Of a stretch of 64,000 nucleotides of DNA, positions 8,512 to 16,367 are shown piece after piece (position 1 is the first letter of the stretch; every line of letters starts with the position of its first letter). Position numbers and translations under genes: made by a program. Source of the stretch: an uncultured Lachnospiraceae bacterium (GTDB lineage: Bacteria > Bacillota > Clostridia > Lachnospirales > Lachnospiraceae); the NCBI GenBank assembly GCA_910579225.1, contig CAJTTI010000001.1, forward strand, positions 1 to 64,000. The letters run 5' to 3'. The notes under the pieces are model-generated. The model saw nothing but the letters and a program-made list of their open reading frames with translations, made no database searches and had not been told where the DNA came from.

Positions 8512-10945
8512 TAAAATAGATACATTGCTTAGTCTGCTGGAAATATATGAGATCCGTATACCAATCATACAGAGGGATTATGCCCATGGAAGGAAGGATG
8601 AAAAGTCCAGGGAGATAAGGAAAAATCTGATCAAAGACATCAAGGCCTGTTTAGAGGGAAACGCGGTAATGGATTTTAATTTTGTCTATGGGACGGTTGC
8701 ACATGGTATTTTTTATCCTGTGGATGGACAGCAGCGTTTGACAACACTCTATCTGTTGCATTGGTTTTTGGCTTGTAATTGCGGCAAGTTCCATGAATTT
8801 TCTAATTTAAAAGGATTTAGCTATATGACCAGGAATTCAGCAGCAGAATTCTTTGCATTGATGAAGCAGTCCGATACAAAGTTAAAAGACCTTGCAAAGG
8901 GAAGTGTAAATCTTAGGGAAGAGATCGAAAAGCAGCCCTGGTTCCAGGTGGAGTGGGGGTACGATCCCACTGTAGACAGCGTATTGACATTTCTCGGTGA
9001 TTTATCTGCGGATCAGGATTTTAGGAGAAATGCAGCAAGGTATTATGGCCGACTGGAATGTGGAGCAATTACGTTTCACCATATTGTGGAGGAGGGAAGC
9101 GGCGCAGAAGAAAAAGCGGCAAAGAGTTATATACGGATGAATGCTAGGGGAAAAGCTTTGGAGCCGTTTGAAAACCTGAAAGCTATGATTGACAGTATCG
9201 AGGGGCAATTGGATGAGTCTTTTGATATAGTAAAAGAATACGACAGTGCATATATGGATGTTTTATATAATGACTGCAGCAGCACTAATCTGAAAGGGAA
9301 AACAGAGGAAATCAATCGGAAAAGCCTGGACTGTTTTAAAAATTTATATAATTTAAACTTGCAGCTGTATAAAAAAACTGGAATGATGATAGAGGCTGAT
9401 TCCGATTTTGTAAATAAAATATATGAGTATAGCCAAAAAGAACTTGACGGCAATGAAAAGAAGTTCTTCCGGCAGTACTTTCATATGGTGAGGGCGACGT
9501 TTTGTTACTTCCAAAAGGAATGCGGGTATGAGCCTATAAAAAGGGTATTTGCCCCCGGAGGTTCTTTTTATGCGGAGAATAATAAACCTTCAGTTGCAGC
9601 AGTGCTGTATATTACCAGGAAAGGCTTCAATATAACAGAAGAACATTTACAGAAATATGATTATGTGCTCAGAAATCTGGGGCATGAGAGCTGGTCAGGA
9701 GACTATCTGGAGTGCATCCGTCATTTTGCAGAAGCTTTTGCAGACTGTGAAGATGTGTTCGAGTATTTTCACAATCTGGACTTTACAGATATAGTAAAGA
9801 TAAGGGATAAATATTCCGGGATTTTAACAGATCTTAGCGTCAGGTTTAAGGAACAGAAAATAAAGACAGACATTGTGAAAACAGAGAATCTTTCTTGGAA
9901 ATACTTTGATCAATTGGAAGAGCAGTCCCGCAGGAGAAAAATACAGTATCTGCTTTACCTTTCAGGTTATTGGGAAGGTTCTGGCAGCTTCCAAAAACTC
10001 CAGGAATACATAAAGATTGCAAAGAAATATTTTATGGTTTCAGAAAATGATTTGACATGGAGGGAATTGTATGCGGTTGCGTCAGGGTTTGGCGGCAGCA
10101 ATTGTCTTATGCCGGCAGACGATATCAATCAAAAGTGCGGCAAGTCGCATGTTTGGAATGAGGAATATTACTTTTGGAATGATGAAGAAGATGCTAAACC
10201 CGCTATGGCAGAGCCGATGCAAATCATAAAGACGGCATATGAGAAGCAACTGGATATTGAAAATATTATAAAAGCATTGCCTAAAAATCCGGATTATGAC
10301 AGGTGCTGGCTGAAATATGCAGTAAAATATCATAAGAAAGAATTATTAGATAAAGAGCTGGCATGGGATGAACATGCAGGTATTGTAACAGTAACTGAGT
10401 ACAGTGGTTGTGCATACCAAAGAATGTATCGGTATGATGTGTATGTGATGAGGATTGTTAACTCTGGATTAAAGTATGGTTTAGATGAAACTCTGACTGC
10501 TTTTGCCAGATCCCAATGTGATTTTGAGGCAAATAAAAGGTTTACACATGATGATGGAACTTATGTATTTACTACAGGGGACAGGAGGCTTGTCATAAGA
10601 TTGCGTGTACCGGTTGCCATTACGGGTATTAATGAGAATTATCATAAAGATAAATGTCTGCATGTTTCCCAAAAGGATCAAGGTAAGTATACGGTATATC
10701 AGGCAACAGCCCCATACAAATTTGAAAAGGTGCGCTATTCAATAGAAAATGAATTAGACCAGAGGGATAAAATCCGAAATACTGAACAGCGGGAATTAGA
10801 TGCCTTAATGCGGGGGGATTATTTGACAATCTATGAAGGGAAGAACCATATATGGACCAGAGATGGACGCAGGTTAATATGGGAAAAGACGGTTCGGGAA
10901 GTTCCGTTTAAAGGAAGAATGGAATCCGGGGAGTTTGTATTATAG
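8504..10945 (+). CDS. Second DUF262 protein of the tandem pair
   Basis: About 813 residues. The DUF262 core is clear: IRIPIIQRDYAHGR near residue 17, FVYGTVAHG, and YPVDGQQRLTTLYLLHWF with DGQQRLTT at 74-81. A motif SYIRMNARGKALEPFENLKAM corresponds to the FNTG-like segment of the family. I find no EHI/HNH motif, unlike the first protein, so this copy may act as the NTP-dependent sensor or partner while the first carries the nuclease. ATG at 8504 overlaps the upstream stop codon; GTG at 8489 is an alternative. The C-terminal half is unrecognised. Confidence 0.82.
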   Translation: MNDKIDTLLSLLEIYEIRIPIIQRDYAHGRKDEKSREIRKNLIKDIKACLEGNAVMDFNFVYGTVAHGIFYPVDGQQRLTTLYLLHWFLACNCGKFHEFSNLKGFSYMTRNSAAEFFALMKQSDTKLKDLAKGSVNLREEIEKQPWFQVEWGYDPTVDSVLTFLGDLSADQDFRRNAARYYGRLECGAITFHHIVEEGSGAEEKAAKSYIRMNARGKALEPFENLKAMIDSIEGQLDESFDIVKEYDSAYMDVLYNDCSSTNLKGKTEEINRKSLDCFKNLYNLNLQLYKKTGMMIEADSDFVNKIYEYSQKELDGNEKKFFRQYFHMVRATFCYFQKECGYEPIKRVFAPGGSFYAENNKPSVAAVLYITRKGFNITEEHLQKYDYVLRNLGHESWSGDYLECIRHFAEAFADCEDVFEYFHNLDFTDIVKIRDKYSGILTDLSVRFKEQKIKTDIVKTENLSWKYFDQLEEQSRRRKIQYLLYLSGYWEGSGSFQKLQEYIKIAKKYFMVSENDLTWRELYAVASGFGGSNCLMPADDINQKCGKSHVWNEEYYFWNDEEDAKPAMAEPMQIIKTAYEKQLDIENIIKALPKNPDYDRCWLKYAVKYHKKELLDKELAWDEHAGIVTVTEYSGCAYQRMYRYDVYVMRIVNSGLKYGLDETLTAFARSQCDFEANKRFTHDDGTYVFTTGDRRLVIRLRVPVAITGINENYHKDKCLHVSQKDQGKYTVYQATAPYKFEKVRYSIENELDQRDKIRNTEQRELDALMRGDYLTIYEGKNHIWTRDGRRLIWEKTVREVPFKGRMESGEFVL

Positions 10946-10995
10946 TTCCTGACGAAAAGAGGCTGCTCCGGTCCCGGTGACCGGAACACTCATCC

Positions 10996-11211
10996 AATGC
11001 TCTCTTTCTTTTCTGTGGAAGACGGGACAGGATCAAAGCTTTGTTCCGGGAACCGGACGGCTTTGCTTTGATCTATAAGCGCGTGTCTGTGCATGGTCGC
11101 TATCAATGGCCAGGGAAACAGTCGGAGGTCAGGAACCTTTCCTGGCGGGAGTTTGACCGGATGATATCAGGGATTGATATCGACCAGCCAAAGGCGCTGA
11201 AAACAGAGTAA
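10996..11211 (+). pseudogene. IS66-family tnpB (orf2) C-terminal remnant
   Basis: An open frame without a start encodes LFLFCGRRDRIKALFREPDG, then FALIYKR, RYQWPGK, and VRNLSWREFDRMISGIDIDQ before a stop. This is the conserved C-terminal half of the IS66 accessory protein TnpB. The N-terminal half and the tnpA and tnpC genes are missing, so it is a dead fragment. It shows that an IS66 element once sat beside the DUF262 operon. Confidence 0.8.
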
Positions 11212-11254
11212 AAAGCATCTGTATTTGATGCAGTGACATTACATCTATACGTCC

Positions 11255-12175
11255 TTATCTCTTAACGTCAACCCTTGCAGCACCTTTGTAAACTGTATAT
11301 ACCTGAGTGTCAAAGTACGCGGCTTTTGCCTGGTTTATCCGGTAACTGGCAAAAGTTTCTTCCGCCGGTGCATTGCCTGAGGCAGCATTTTCTTCGTCTT
11401 CTTTGGACCATCTGGCCTCTTCGTCTAAAATGGCCTTCATGATGCTTCCTTCTTCCTCGGCGTCGTCTGCAGGTACTTCTTTTGCAGCGCTTTTTTTCTT
11501 CTTCTCCGTATCCTTTTCTGCTACTTCATACGTTTCTGCTGATTTGCTCTGACTGGCTTTTTTATCTTGAAGGGATTTTATGGTTAACCCAGGACCGTTT
11601 TTTTCGTTTCCTTCCATGTCTCCTTCTTCCTGTTTCTTCGTCTCTGCGGGAAGCATTTTATATTCCTGGCTTTTGACATATTCGTGCATACCGTCGTCAA
11701 GAGCTGCTGCTCTCATGTGTTCCATTTTAAGAAGCTCCCGTTTTTTCTTACTGGAAATGCCGGGAGTTTTCCGGATTGATCGAATCCGCTCCACAGCCGC
11801 TGATGCGTATCTGGCTTTCAGCTGCTCCACCTCATCTTTAGTCTGGCAGGATTCCAATGCTTTCTCATAAGTTTTTCGTTCCTGTAGAATCGTCTTGGCT
11901 TTCTGGTAAGTAGTCGGGTCATATGTTTTCAAATATACCATTTCTTCGGCGGTAAGCTTTTTCCCGGTATTCAGTTTTATCTCAATGTCCATCTCCATCT
12001 GATCGGAACGTTTAGGCAGTTGATTGTCCTCTTCCACTTTATTCTGAAAAGAATGGTCCACAAATCCAGACATATCCGGAGCATAGTCTCCCTTTACCTG
12101 TCTTTCCTGCCACCGTGCGGCCATTTCCATATTTTTTGTGTAAATATTTAATGAAGTAATCATCTTGATTCCCAT
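11255..12175 (-). CDS. Hypothetical charged protein, unknown function
   Basis: A 306-residue, highly hydrophilic protein with no signal peptide or membrane segment. The N-terminus reads MITSLNIYTKNMEMAARWQE. A region around residues 65-165 is predicted helical (KLTAEEMVYLKTYDPTTYQK, KTPGISSKKKRELLKMEHM). A low-complexity Lys/Glu/Asp-rich stretch covers about 195-265. It ends in a short conserved-looking tail AAYFDTQVYTVYKGAARVDV. AAAGGGGA before ATG at 12175 supports the start. I do not recognise the family. A second unknown protein of similar style lies at 39551-40528, but no clear sequence match between them is visible. Confidence 0.65.
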   Translation of the reverse strand: MGIKMITSLNIYTKNMEMAARWQERQVKGDYAPDMSGFVDHSFQNKVEEDNQLPKRSDQMEMDIEIKLNTGKKLTAEEMVYLKTYDPTTYQKAKTILQERKTYEKALESCQTKDEVEQLKARYASAAVERIRSIRKTPGISSKKKRELLKMEHMRAAALDDGMHEYVKSQEYKMLPAETKKQEEGDMEGNEKNGPGLTIKSLQDKKASQSKSAETYEVAEKDTEKKKKSAAKEVPADDAEEEGSIMKAILDEEARWSKEDEENAASGNAPAEETFASYRINQAKAAYFDTQVYTVYKGAARVDVKR

Positions 12176-12323
12176 AAAATTCCCCTTTCTTCTATATTTA
12201 TATTTCGTCGGATGGTCAATAATCTTAATTGATGTGCTGGAAGTTTATCATATATCACGGGGTTCGATTTAAAAAAGTTTTGCGGCAATCTTTTTCACCT
12301 TTTGAGAGTGTTTCAATTGCATG

Positions 12324-12539
12324 TCAGTGTTCTTTCTCTAACGAAAAGCGGCCCATATCCTTTAAAAATTTCTCCTGCAACTCCCCTGCTTTCATGCATA
12401 CGCCCAACTTGTGATCGGGCAGGGAGTTTTTAAAGGATGTTTTAATGGCAGAGGGAATAAAACTTCCATCCTCGACCTTTTCTGCCTCAAAGTTTATATG
12501 TCTTTCGGAGAAATTATGAATATGTAAGAAGTTTTTATT
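12324..12539 (-). pseudogene. Unrecognised gene remnant (no start codon)
   Basis: On the minus strand an open frame of about 70 codons follows a stop at the upstream side and has no early ATG. It encodes INFEAEKVEDGSFIPSAIKT, then FKNSLPDHKLGVCMKAGELQ and EKFLKDMGRFSLEKEH before its stop. The amino-acid composition and lack of stops look protein-like. I do not know the family. It fills most of the otherwise empty 500 bases between the two neighbouring genes, and the rest of that gap shows only a promoter for the following pseudogene. Confidence 0.4.
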
Positions 12540-12599
12540 TTAGCAAAATCAGAAGGGTTCACAATTGATAGTTTTAATAATTTTACTCCCTTTTCGGAA

Positions 12600-12628
12600 T
12601 TGTGTACTTGTTGAAAATAGATTATAAT
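12600..12628 (+). promoter_or_regulatory. Promoter upstream of the ADP-ribosylglycohydrolase pseudogene
   Basis: TTGTGT (12600-12605), a 17-bp spacer and a perfect TATAAT (12623-12628). The promoter and the ribosome binding site (AGGAGTG) look intact although the gene behind them is broken. Confidence 0.5.
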
Positions 12629-12672
12629 TACTATGTTCAATCAGAAACCTGTGTTTTAGGAGTGATTAATAG

Positions 12673-13039
12673 ATGGAATTGGGAGATAGAATAAAATATG
12701 CAAAACGTGCATTGAATGGTATCGCGTTAGGCGATTGTTTTGGGCAGAGTTTTCGCAGAGAATTATGCGCTGGACTGGCATCGGGGATATGGAGGGACGG
12801 CACAGGATACCGTTCCGTTTTGTCTTTGGTGTGCTGCATATTTTTATATTTCGGTAGAGGAAGCATTGTGGACGGCAGTTTCAGCTTTGGGAGACAGAGA
12901 TACCATATGTGCCATTGTGGGCGGAATGGTTTCGCTTTTTTCTGATAAACTTCCTGAACAATGGCTGCGTTATATGGAGTGTCCGGAAGAATCAGTTTTT
13001 TTGAGGACCAAGAGAGATAACAAGGAAGAAACGATATAA
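12673..13039 (+). pseudogene. ADP-ribosylglycohydrolase, frameshifted and internally deleted
   Basis: The first frame begins RIKYAKRALNGIALGDCFGQ, matching the N-terminal ALGDxxG metal-binding motif of ADP-ribosylglycohydrolases. After about 30 codons the homology moves one frame over, to GYGGTAQDTVPFCLWCAAYF, EEALWTAVSALGDRDTICAI and VGGMVSL. That matches the C-terminal DTVPFALWC and GDxDTxxAIxGGI motifs. A family member has about 300 residues, so roughly 180 residues of the middle are missing in addition to the frameshift. Both metal-binding ends survive, so the loss is recent or tolerated. Function is presumed lost. Confidence 0.85.
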
Positions 13040-13094
13040 AGCAGTTCAAGAGCTTTGTTCTGCTTTTCCAAAAAAGAACAGAGGGAGCGCATGA

Positions 13095-13129
13095 AAGGCA
13101 TCGGCCAAAAAATGGCTGGTGCTTTTTCT
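13095..13129 (+). terminator. Terminator after the ADP-ribosylglycohydrolase remnant
   Basis: GCATCGGCCA and TGGCTGGTGC pair, with two G-U pairs, around an A-rich loop, followed by TTTTT. It is suitably placed 60 bases after the pseudogene stop. Confidence 0.5.
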
Positions 13130-13276
13130 GGTTATATGTATTTTATAAGCAGAAGCAATAGGAGGTGATTTCTCATATGGAGACCATTCATTGCGTTTCA
13201 GAAAAGCAAAACAAAAAAATTGAAAATGTTTGTAACAAACCGCACTTAAGAGGAACTAACTATATGAGGTGCTGAT

Positions 13277-13774
13277 ATGGATAAAGAAAAAATTGATGAA
13301 ATATACCGGGAAAATGCCGCAATGATATATAAATATCTGTGCGGGTTAACGCAAGACATTGGGCTGGCCGAGGAATTGACGCAGGAAACATTCTTTCAGG
13401 CAGTCAAAGGGATTGAAAAATTTAGGGGAGATTGTAAAGTTTCCGTCTGGCTGTATGGGATTGCCAAGAACTTATGGTATAAGGAACTTGAAAAAAGAAG
13501 CAGGCGCAAAACCGTCCCGCTGGACGATATGATACCTTCCAAGGAAAATGTTGAAAACAGAAGTATGGATAATCTGGAAAAAATAGAAATTTTTCGCCTT
13601 ATGCACAACTTAGATGATATAACAAGAGAAGTTATGTATTTGCGGTTGGCAGGAGAATTACGATTTTCTGAAATTGCTACTATTTTGAGAAAAACGGAAA
13701 ATTGGGCGAGGGTAACTTATTACAGAGGAAAACAAAAAATAATGAAAGGAATGAAAGAATGGAAAGAGAATTAG
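13277..13774 (+). CDS. ECF-subfamily RNA polymerase sigma factor
   Basis: 165 residues, normal for a sigma-70 ECF factor. Region 2 is visible at about residues 8-75 (AEELTQETFFQAVKGIEKF, then VSVWLYGIAKNLWYKELEK). Region 4 is at about 105-160 (LDDITREVMYLRLAGELRFS followed by the helix-turn-helix EIATILRKTENWARVTYYRG). GAGGTG precedes the ATG. It overlaps the next gene by 16 bases, and that gene encodes a zinc-finger anti-sigma factor, the standard pairing. An AAC-containing element in GTAACAAAC about 45 bases upstream could be an autoregulatory -35, but this is a guess. Confidence 0.92.
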   Translation: MDKEKIDEIYRENAAMIYKYLCGLTQDIGLAEELTQETFFQAVKGIEKFRGDCKVSVWLYGIAKNLWYKELEKRSRRKTVPLDDMIPSKENVENRSMDNLEKIEIFRLMHNLDDITREVMYLRLAGELRFSEIATILRKTENWARVTYYRGKQKIMKGMKEWKEN

Positions 13775-14517
13775 CTTGTGAGATTGTAAAAGATTTGCTT
13801 CCTCTATATGTGGACGGAATAGTAAGTGAGGTTTCCAAAAAAAGTATAGAAAATCATTTGGAGTATTGCACAGGTTGTAAAGAGTTGTATTACAATATGG
13901 CTTTTCATCTGGAAATGGAAACGACGCCGACAGAGGTTTCAGATGTCAGAAGATTTTTGAAAAAAACAAAGAAAATGTATTTGCTGTATGGATTAGGCGG
14001 TCTTAGCTTTATTGCAGTACTTGTCTGTATGATTGTGGATTTGGCAGTAAACAAAGGAATTACATGGTCTTTGATTGTGGGAAGCGCTTGTTTATTTGCA
14101 GATGCCTTTATATATGTTCTTTCAACCAGCCAAAAGAATAAAGGCTGCATGGTAATGGCAGTTATAAGCGTTGGAACGTTTTGTCTGCTTTCTGCCATAC
14201 AGATTGCCAGATATTATCTTATGGGAACGGGGACAATCTGGCTTTTCCGTTATGGTTTACCTATTCTGTTGTTATGGCTCTTTGCTTTCTGGATTCCGGT
14301 GCTGACAAGGACATTCCTAAAATGGAATATCTGGGATTGTATCGTATTGTTTCTGGCAGCGGCAATCATAGGAAACTATGTTACAAGGCTGATTACAGGA
14401 GATTATGTGTGGAATGATGTTCTCCATCTGCGGGGATTTGCAGGAAATGCTCTTGGAGAAGTGATTGGAATCATATTATTTGGCATGATCGGGAGGATTA
14501 AAAAATGGAGAAAATAA
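13759..14517 (+). CDS. Membrane-anchored anti-sigma factor with zinc-finger domain
   Basis: The product has 252 residues from ATG 13759. The N-terminal cytoplasmic part holds CEIVKDLLPLYVDGIVSEVS and the ZAS/zf-HC2 motif NHLEYCTGC (His, Cys, Cys at about 35-43), as expected for a protein that sequesters an ECF sigma factor. After about residue 75 there are five or six hydrophobic segments, so the C-terminus is a polytopic membrane domain rather than a single anchor. Start choice follows the overlap with the sigma gene and the AAAGGA before it. The signal sensed is unknown. Confidence 0.85.
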   Translation: MERELACEIVKDLLPLYVDGIVSEVSKKSIENHLEYCTGCKELYYNMAFHLEMETTPTEVSDVRRFLKKTKKMYLLYGLGGLSFIAVLVCMIVDLAVNKGITWSLIVGSACLFADAFIYVLSTSQKNKGCMVMAVISVGTFCLLSAIQIARYYLMGTGTIWLFRYGLPILLLWLFAFWIPVLTRTFLKWNIWDCIVLFLAAAIIGNYVTRLITGDYVWNDVLHLRGFAGNALGEVIGIILFGMIGRIKKWRK

Positions 14518-14605
14518 TCTGCGTAAAAAAGAAACCATCATTAAGAATAATGTTTGGACCTTATGATATTTAAAAGTGGTCAGTCAATGATGATATCCAG
14601 AGAGT

Positions 14606-14836
14606 TTAACAAACTGGTGACCTCCGGATAGGAAAATCTTGCCTGTTTGACTGAGCGTTTAGACTGATTACATTGCAGTTGTAAAAGCTGCAGTTTACAA
14701 ACATGCAGCGGACAATACTGCAGTCCTCAAAGGTACAGTTTTCAAAACTAAAATCAATGAATTTGCAATGTTCCTTTGTGATATTTTGAAATTTCTGATC
14801 TTTTATAAGCTGCTCTTCGTAGTATGTTTCCTTCAT
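14606..14836 (-). CDS. Truncated pentapeptide-repeat protein
   Basis: Residues about 20-58 form pentapeptide repeats (CKFIDFSFENCTFEDCS, CMFVNCSFYNCNV), which fold as a right-handed beta-helix. Only about eight repeats are present and the frame then leaves the pattern (SNRQDFPIRRSPVC), while full proteins of this kind usually continue for 150-200 residues. The gene is therefore probably a 3'-truncated remnant that still has its own start and AGGTG-type ribosome site. Function is unknown; some relatives protect DNA gyrase, but nothing here shows that. Confidence 0.6.
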   Translation of the reverse strand: MKETYYEEQLIKDQKFQNITKEHCKFIDFSFENCTFEDCSIVRCMFVNCSFYNCNVISLNAQSNRQDFPIRRSPVC

Positions 14837-14990
14837 GTCTTTTCACCTCTTTTTGTTTTTAGATATAGTGGAGGACCACATCGCTTGGAACAAAACTGCT
14901 TTTCTGTATTTTAGCATGACCCTGGCCGTGTAGTAAACAGAATGTTAGGTAAAAGCAAAGCGATTTTATTGTCGGAGCCGAATATAAGAG

Positions 14991-15045
14991 TTGACATGTT
15001 TGGTTTATCATGATAGACTAAAAGAAAGGTTTATCGTGATAAACC
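14991..15045 (+). promoter_or_regulatory. Promoter with two palindromic operators for the second blaI-type operon
   Basis: TTGACA (14991-14996) and TAGACT (15014-15019) are 17 bp apart. Two related palindromes follow the pattern GGTTTATC-NN-GATAAACC: one at 15002-15019 (two mismatched bases in its right arm) covering spacer and -10, and one perfect-arm copy at 15028-15045 at the likely transcription start. Their centres are 26 bp apart. The adjacent BlaI-like repressor is the obvious binder. Confidence 0.7.
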
Positions 15046-15109
15046 AGGTAAAATATGTGTAAAAAGACAAATCAGTACCTATAAAAATGGATTTGGAAGG
15101 AGGCAGGAT

Positions 15110-15463
15110 ATGGAGAAAATATTTGAGGGAGAGTACCGGTTTCTTATGGTCCTGTGGGAACATGAGCCGGTGCCAAGTTCAGAATTGGTGAGGTTATGCA
15201 GCGAGCGGCTGGGCTGGAAAAAATCCACAACCTATACGGTGATCCGAAAATTGTCAGAAAAGGGAATTGTGAAGAACGAGAAAACGATTGTGGAATCATT
15301 AGTAAAGAAGGATGTGGTGGACCGTCAGGCAGGGGATGAACTGCTGGAGCGTACCTGTCAGGGAAACATTCCGGCTTTCTTTGCAGCATTTTTAAAAGAC
15401 AGAAAATTGTCCGGAGAAGAGGTGGCGCGGATTCGGAGAATCATTGATGAGGCGCAGGAGTAA
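15110..15463 (+). CDS. BlaI/MecI/CopY-family repressor (second copy)
   Basis: 117 residues with a winged-helix domain in the first 75 (FRFLMVLWEHEPVPSSELVR-like start and KKSTTYTVIRKLSEKGIVKN recognition region) and a short C-terminal dimerisation part. GGAGG precedes the ATG. It is co-directional with an M56 peptidase gene 44 bases downstream, and two palindromes lie in its promoter. The family acts as a dimeric repressor inactivated by proteolysis or by signals passed from the paired membrane protease. Confidence 0.88.
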   Translation: MEKIFEGEYRFLMVLWEHEPVPSSELVRLCSERLGWKKSTTYTVIRKLSEKGIVKNEKTIVESLVKKDVVDRQAGDELLERTCQGNIPAFFAAFLKDRKLSGEEVARIRRIIDEAQE

Positions 15464-15507
15464 GAGCAGAAAGACTGCGAATGGAAAAGGAAAGGGGGAG
15501 GGAAGAA

Positions 15508-16314
15508 ATGGCAGAAGCCTTATGGAAGATGAATCTTTATTCATGCATGCTGATTTTGTATGTTTTGGTAGTAAGAAGGGTTATCCGAAAGTACTCAAAA
15601 TTATTCAGTTACAGTCTGTGGGTTCTGGTTGCTGCGAGGTTATGGGTTCCTGTATTTTTAAATGGACCCTTCAGTATCCGGCCCATATTGCTGGCAGGAT
15701 TTACAGGAAACATACTGCCTGCAGATGTGACAGCAGTGCTTAAAGTTTTGTATTTTCTGGGGGTATTTGCGGTGGCGGGAATGTTTATGTCTCAATACTG
15801 GAAGACCAGGAGCCAGGTGAGACTTGCGGTCCGGGAGACGAAGAATATATGGCGGTGCGAAGGGAGCTCTTCTGCATTTGTAATGGGGCTTATCCATCCC
15901 CGTATCTATATTCCGTACGGGCTGGAAGGGACGAAGCAGTGGTATGTGGTACAGCATGAAAAGATGCATATCCGGCATGGGGATCCATGGATAAGCGCTG
16001 CGGCTATGGTGACTCTTTGCTTACACTGGTGGAATCCGCTGGTATGGTACAGTGCTTGCAGGATGTGGGAGGATATGGAGATGTACTGCGACGAGGCGGT
16101 GTTGGAAGAATGCGCAGGACAGGAGAAGAAGATTTATTCAGAGATTCTTCTGGAATTGTCTGCGTCACAAAGCGGATTCCCGGCTCTGTGTTTCGGAAAA
16201 TCCCATACGGAACGGCGAATTCGCAATCTGTTGCAGGGATGCAGAAAAGAACATTTATGGTTTCGGTTTCTTTACATGTTTGCCATAAATCTGAGTGTAT
16301 GGCTTTTATTTTAA
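15508..16314 (+). CDS. BlaR1-like M56 membrane peptidase lacking the sensor domain
   Basis: 268 residues with N-terminal hydrophobic segments (about 10-30, 33-55, 80-100), then the M56 protease core: VVQHEKMHIRHGDPW with HEKMH at about 150-154, and WNPLVWYSACRMWEDMEMYC with the following DEAVLEE segment. The protein ends with one more hydrophobic segment and has no penicillin-binding domain, so it is only the transducing half of a BlaR1. ATG at 15508 is chosen because a purine-rich AGGGGGAGGG lies 5-15 bases upstream. The signal input may come from another protein, possibly the next gene product. Confidence 0.82.
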   Translation: MAEALWKMNLYSCMLILYVLVVRRVIRKYSKLFSYSLWVLVAARLWVPVFLNGPFSIRPILLAGFTGNILPADVTAVLKVLYFLGVFAVAGMFMSQYWKTRSQVRLAVRETKNIWRCEGSSSAFVMGLIHPRIYIPYGLEGTKQWYVVQHEKMHIRHGDPWISAAAMVTLCLHWWNPLVWYSACRMWEDMEMYCDEAVLEECAGQEKKIYSEILLELSASQSGFPALCFGKSHTERRIRNLLQGCRKEHLWFRFLYMFAINLSVWLLF

Positions 16315-16367
16315 GGAGATGAGGGTCAGATTACCACTTATCTGGAGTGAAAGATCTGACAGGTGGA

